Shown here one piece after another: positions 5,157 through 8,582 of a DNA stretch of 8,582 nucleotides (position 1 is its first letter; each line of letters begins with the position of its first letter). The translations under genes and the position numbers were made by a program. The notes beneath the pieces were generated by a model. It ran no database searches. It saw only the letters and a program-made list of their open reading frames with translations, and was not told where the DNA came from. This stretch comes from Porticoccaceae bacterium (GTDB lineage Bacteria > Pseudomonadota > Gammaproteobacteria > Pseudomonadales > Porticoccaceae): positions 1 through 8,582 of the forward strand of contig JAFMBU010000063.1 of the NCBI GenBank assembly GCA_017858295.1. Direction: 5' to 3'.

Positions 5157-7925
5157 CTAGTGCGCCTCATCCCAGTTATCGCCCACACCTATATCAACTA
5201 CCAGCGGCACTAACAGTTCAGCCGCGCTCTCCATTAGGTCCTTAAGACCTTTCTGTACCTCATCCATTTCCGACTCTGGCACTTCCAACACCAATTCATC
5301 GTGCACCTGCATAATAATTTTGCTGGTTAAGTCGCTGTTTTCCAGCCAGTTGTGCACATTGATCATCGCCAGTTTAATAATATCCGCAGCGGTGCCCTGC
5401 ATCGGCGCATTGATCGCTGTACGCTCGGCGGCCTGACGGCGCATGCCGTTGCTGGCATTGATTTCTGGCAGATAGAGCCGGCGACCAAAGACAGTTTCGA
5501 CAAAGCCATTTTCCGCAGCACTGTGACGAATATTATTCATATAACTTTGCACCCCCGGATAGCGAGTGAAGTAGAGCTCTATATATTCCGCGGCCTGTTT
5601 GCGGTTGATACCCAGCTGACGAGCTAGGCCAAAGGCTGACATGCCGTAGATCAAGCCAAAGTTAATCGCCTTGGCACTGCGCCGCTGATCAATAGTCACT
5701 TCGTCAGTTTCGACACCAAAGACTTCCGCGGCAGTGGCCCGGTGAATATCCTGACCGGCACTAAAGGCGGCCAATAGGCTGGGGTCCTCAGAGAGATGCG
5801 CCATAATCCGCAGCTCAATCTGAGAGTAATCCGCAGCCACTAGCTTGCAGCCGGGAGCGGCGATAAAGGCTTGTCGCACACGGCGGCCCTCGGCGCTGCG
5901 GATAGGAATATTCTGTAGATTGGGGTCCGATGAAGAGAGTCGTCCAGTGGCGGTTCCCGACTGATGATAAGAAGTGTGAATGCGCCCAGTGACCGAATTG
6001 ATCATGGTGGGCAGCTTGTCAGTGTAGGTGGATTTTAATTTTGCCAGACCGCGATGCTCTAAAAGTACTTTGGGCAGTGGATAGTCCAAGGCCAATTCTT
6101 GCAGCACTTCTTCTTTGGTGGAAGGCGCGCCCTTGGCGGTTTTCTTCAGTACCGGGATCTGCAGTTTTTCAAAGAGAATTTCACCTAGCTGTTTCGGCGA
6201 GGCGAGATTAAATTGCTGCCCTGCCAATTCCCAGGCCTCGGTTTCCAGCTCTCCCAGTCGCGCCGAGAGTTCCTGACTCTGCTGGAATAACAATGTGTCA
6301 TCCACCAGGGCACCGGTGCGCTCGATACGCGATAGAACAGGTACCAGTGGCAACTCAATGTCTTCGAAGACTTTTTTCAGTGTTGGCTCGGCAGCCACTC
6401 GCGGCCATAGGGTTTGGTGCAACCGCAGGGTGATATCCGCATCCTCCGCGGCATAGGGGCCAGCCTGTTCCAGGGCAACCTGATTAAAGGTTAACTGGGC
6501 GGCGCCTTTGCCTGCCACATCGGCAAATTTAATCGTCTCTTCACCAAGATAATTGAGGGCCAAGCTGTCCATATCGTGGCGACTGGCGACCGAGTCGAGG
6601 ACGTAGGATTCCAGCATGGTGTCAAAGGCGATACCACGCAATGTGATGCCATGCTGGGCCAGCACGCTCATATCGTACTTAAGGTTTTGACCCAGTTTGG
6701 GGAATGCAGGATCTTCCAAGTAAGGCTTAAGACTGTCGAGAACAAATTCCGGTTTTAGCTGTTCTGGCGCACCCATATAGTCGTGGGCAAAGGGAATGTA
6801 GCAGGCCTCCCCAGGAGCTGTAGACAACGAAATCCCCACTAGCTGGGCGCGCATATAGTCGAGACTGGTGGTCTCAGTGTCGACGGCTACCAAATCGGCA
6901 GATTTAATTTTTTCAATCCAGCTGGCCAGCTCCTGCTTGGTTAGCACGAGCTGATAATCTTTCACCACAATCGACGTATCTATTGTGGCCGCCACTGGTT
7001 CATTTGACTCAACTGACGACTTTGCTACAGCTGCGGGCTTGGCCTTTGAGCTGGCCTGAGCTTCATCAATCCAGGTCTTAAATTCCATCTCCTTAAACAG
7101 GCTGAGCAATGCCGCTTTATCCGGCTCGCCATTCTTCAGGTCCGAGAGATGTAGGGGCATTTCCACATCGGTTTTAATCGTCGCCAGTTTATAGGAGAGA
7201 TAGGCCAGCTCCTTGTTGTCCAGCAGTTTGGGGGACATAGTTTTGGCGCCGCGAAAGGCCAGTCCAGCCACATCATCGAGATTGGCATAAATATCGTCCA
7301 AGCTACCTAAGCCCTGAAGTAAACCCAAGGCAGTCTTCTCGCCAACACCAGGGACACCGGGGATGTTGTCCGATTTATCACCCAAAAGGGCCAGGTAATC
7401 GATAATCAACTCCGGGGGAATGCCAAATTTTTCAATCACCCCTGCCCTATCCATGGCGCTATTGTTCATAGTGTTAATCAGCGTGATATGTTCGTTAACC
7501 AGCTGGGCTATATCTTTGTCGCCGGTTGAAATCACCACTGGCTGTTTCGCCGCAGTGGCCTGTAAAGCCAGAGTGCCAATAACATCATCGGCCTCGACCC
7601 CGTCAATAATCAGCATGGGCATACCCATGGCTTCGATAATCTGATGGATTGGCGCTATCTGCTCGCGCAGGTCATCGGGCATAGAGGGTCGATTGGCTTT
7701 GTATTCAGTGTAAATCTCATCGCGAAAGGTCTTTCCCTTGGCATCAAAGACCACCACATGAGTACTATCTGGATAGTCTTTTTGCAGGCGCCGCATCATA
7801 TTGATCACACCTTTTACCGCCCCAGTAGGCTTGCCTTTGCTGTTGGTCAGCGGCGGCAATGCATGGTATGCGCGGTAGAGATAAGAGGAGCCATCGACGA
7901 GAATCAGCGGGGTAGTAGTGTCCAT
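5157..7925 (-). CDS. polA: DNA polymerase I
   Basis: This 922-residue enzyme fills gaps in repair and removes Okazaki primers. Residues 1 to about 290 form the 5'-3' exonuclease, with LILVDGSSYLYRAYHA, VVFDAKGKTFRDE, GVEADDVIGTLA and GDKSDNIPGVPGVGEKTA. A variable, alanine-rich linker (about 288-318) leads to the 3'-5' exonuclease, whose acidic residues are present: D349 and E351 in DTET, D418 in NLKYD, and Y491/D495 in YAAED. The polymerase domain has motif A DYSQIELR (from D699), the O-helix with K752, F756 and Y760, and motif C QVHDE (H875, D876, E877). All activities should be intact, and length is close to E. coli PolA (928). The ATG at 7923-7925 is preceded by GTGGA at suitable distance; a GTG at 7932-7934, three codons earlier, has no ribosome site. 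It lies downstream of znuA, 140 bases away, and convergent with engB. Confidence 0.98.
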   Translation of the reverse strand: MDTTTPLILVDGSSYLYRAYHALPPLTNSKGKPTGAVKGVINMMRRLQKDYPDSTHVVVFDAKGKTFRDEIYTEYKANRPSMPDDLREQIAPIHQIIEAMGMPMLIIDGVEADDVIGTLALQATAAKQPVVISTGDKDIAQLVNEHITLINTMNNSAMDRAGVIEKFGIPPELIIDYLALLGDKSDNIPGVPGVGEKTALGLLQGLGSLDDIYANLDDVAGLAFRGAKTMSPKLLDNKELAYLSYKLATIKTDVEMPLHLSDLKNGEPDKAALLSLFKEMEFKTWIDEAQASSKAKPAAVAKSSVESNEPVAATIDTSIVVKDYQLVLTKQELASWIEKIKSADLVAVDTETTSLDYMRAQLVGISLSTAPGEACYIPFAHDYMGAPEQLKPEFVLDSLKPYLEDPAFPKLGQNLKYDMSVLAQHGITLRGIAFDTMLESYVLDSVASRHDMDSLALNYLGEETIKFADVAGKGAAQLTFNQVALEQAGPYAAEDADITLRLHQTLWPRVAAEPTLKKVFEDIELPLVPVLSRIERTGALVDDTLLFQQSQELSARLGELETEAWELAGQQFNLASPKQLGEILFEKLQIPVLKKTAKGAPSTKEEVLQELALDYPLPKVLLEHRGLAKLKSTYTDKLPTMINSVTGRIHTSYHQSGTATGRLSSSDPNLQNIPIRSAEGRRVRQAFIAAPGCKLVAADYSQIELRIMAHLSEDPSLLAAFSAGQDIHRATAAEVFGVETDEVTIDQRRSAKAINFGLIYGMSAFGLARQLGINRKQAAEYIELYFTRYPGVQSYMNNIRHSAAENGFVETVFGRRLYLPEINASNGMRRQAAERTAINAPMQGTAADIIKLAMINVHNWLENSDLTSKIIMQVHDELVLEVPESEMDEVQKGLKDLMESAAELLVPLVVDIGVGDNWDEAH

Positions 7926-8065
7926 ATTTTCCACGAGTGTTATTAATGAAGTAGCGTTAATAGTTGAAACATCTTTAAGCGATTAAACTGCGTAGCTGCA
8001 GGATACAGGATTTTGCTTAACCTGTTGACACTTCATAGACCTGAAGAACAAGCTAATCAGTCACT
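7926..8065. promoter_or_regulatory. znuA-polA intergenic region, presumed polA promoter
   Basis: These 140 bases separate the znuA stop from the polA start, both on the minus strand. A five-base inverted repeat (CTTCA 8031-8035, TGAAG 8042-8046) lies 20 bases after znuA without a T-run, so it is at best a weak terminator. The half near polA is AT-rich with several TATTAA/TTTAAT-like hexamers on the minus strand, but none has a convincing -35 partner. A polA promoter is expected here and not pinned down. Confidence 0.3.
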
Positions 8066-8582
8066 CTACAAGCCCGTAAAGCAGCTCTTAAACTGCTGCG
8101 CCAGAGTCCACATAAAACTAGCATAGGCGTCGCCGACCAGAGCTTGATCTAGCCCCTGAAGATCAATCAGCGCCACTGGCAGTGACAAGTCTTGGGCAAT
8201 GACTTGAGCGTCACGATCTGCGTATTGGGGTTCAATAAAGATACAGCTAGCGGCAGAGGCTATGGCCTGCTGACGCAGCCGATACTGACTTCTAACGCCC
8301 TGACTGGCTCCGCTGGCATCGCGAATGGAAAGTCCAGATTGGAGCTTAAAGGTGCTGGTGAAATGATCTAGGGCATCGTGATGAACGAGAAATTGCCTGT
8401 CCCTAAGGGGGGCCAGTTCAGTGGCTAGTTTGGCGATTTGCTTCGCGCTAATAATGTTTTTTAGCGGGAGATTGAGGCGCTGCTGAATCTCTGCGGCGAT
8501 TCGATTGGCATTAGTGGGGTTGAGCCAGACATGGGGATCTGCACTCAACGCACTGTGGGCACTTAATTCGCTGTGGGCACTT
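8066..8582 (-). CDS. znuA: zinc ABC transporter periplasmic-binding protein ZnuA, C-terminal part (start outside window)
   Basis: The frame is open from the right edge to a TAG at 8066-8068 and gives 171 residues of a cluster A-I (TroA-like) solute-binding protein that delivers zinc to the ZnuBC importer in the inner membrane. The visible part begins with SAHSELSAHSALSADPHVW, the end of the His-rich loop typical of zinc-specific members, then H17 in DPHVWLNP, a likely metal ligand. Further likely ligands are H68 in VHHDALDHF and D140 in LIDLQG. FIEPQY matches the FAEPQF motif of E. coli ZnuA. C113 and C167 correspond to that protein's C-terminal disulfide pair. An internal TTG at 8546-8548 could be mistaken for a start, but the frame continues upstream without a stop and DPH is mid-protein in this family. 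Zur control is likely by analogy; the promoter is outside the window. Confidence 0.92.
   Translation of the reverse strand, partial: SAHSELSAHSALSADPHVWLNPTNANRIAAEIQQRLNLPLKNIISAKQIAKLATELAPLRDRQFLVHHDALDHFTSTFKLQSGLSIRDASGASQGVRSQYRLRQQAIASAASCIFIEPQYADRDAQVIAQDLSLPVALIDLQGLDQALVGDAYASFMWTLAQQFKSCFTGL
8552..8581 (-). repeat. 12-bp direct repeat coding for the His-rich loop of ZnuA
   Basis: On the minus strand AAGTGCCCACAG occurs twice with an 18-base period, coding for two SAHS units, and runs to the window edge. The array may continue beyond the edge. Confidence 0.75.

Noticed and set aside
7926..7934. polA start at the GTG three codons upstream
   Set aside because: No ribosome site precedes the GTG, while the ATG at 7925 has GTGGA at a usable distance.
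7420..7946. Two plus-strand open frames opposite the polA 5' end
   Set aside because: They are antisense shadows of the conserved 5'-3' exonuclease domain with no supporting signals.
8025..8057. Plus-strand promoter starting with a perfect TTGACA
   Set aside because: No -10 box at 16-18 bases, and it would transcribe antisense to znuA with no gene downstream.

Overview
The window reads as chromosomal DNA of a gammaproteobacterium. The block znuA - polA - engB - cytochrome c4 - dsbA has the same order and relative orientation as in Pseudomonas (polA and engB convergent, c4 and dsbA co-directional), as far as I recall that genome, and the PolA and EngB proteins are close to Pseudomonas/E. coli type. 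Moderate base composition and protein style suggest a marine relative such as the Cellvibrionales/SAR92 group; this last step is inference only. I see no insertion sequence, phage gene, CRISPR array, tRNA or rRNA.

Layout, left to right. (1) 1-117, plus: last 38 codons of an AraC-family regulator cut by the window edge. (2) 157-2524, minus: a serine biosynthesis pair, serC (phosphoserine aminotransferase) followed by serA (phosphoglycerate dehydrogenase), which together convert 3-phosphoglycerate to 3-phosphoserine. The SerC is of the alphaproteobacterial/Methanosarcina type, not the usual gammaproteobacterial one. (3) 2687-4064, minus: a diheme cytochrome c4 gene followed by dsbA, a periplasmic thiol oxidase; both products are exported and redox active. 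(4) 4207-4845, plus: engB, a ribosome-assembly GTPase, divergent from c4. (5) 4846-5156: a 311-base gap between convergent engB and polA. (6) 5157-7925, minus: polA, full-length DNA polymerase I with all three activities apparently intact. (7) 8066-8582, minus: 3' part of znuA, a zinc-binding ABC transporter protein, running off the right edge.

The most interesting part is the polA-engB gap. In E. coli this place holds the small RNA Spot 42 (spf), and in Pseudomonas the small RNA ErsA. Here the minus strand carries an AT-rich stretch, promoter-like boxes, a stem-loop presenting a C-rich loop, and a very strong intrinsic terminator, which together outline an RNA of about 107-109 nt. No homology search was possible, so this is a well-supported candidate and not an identified family member.
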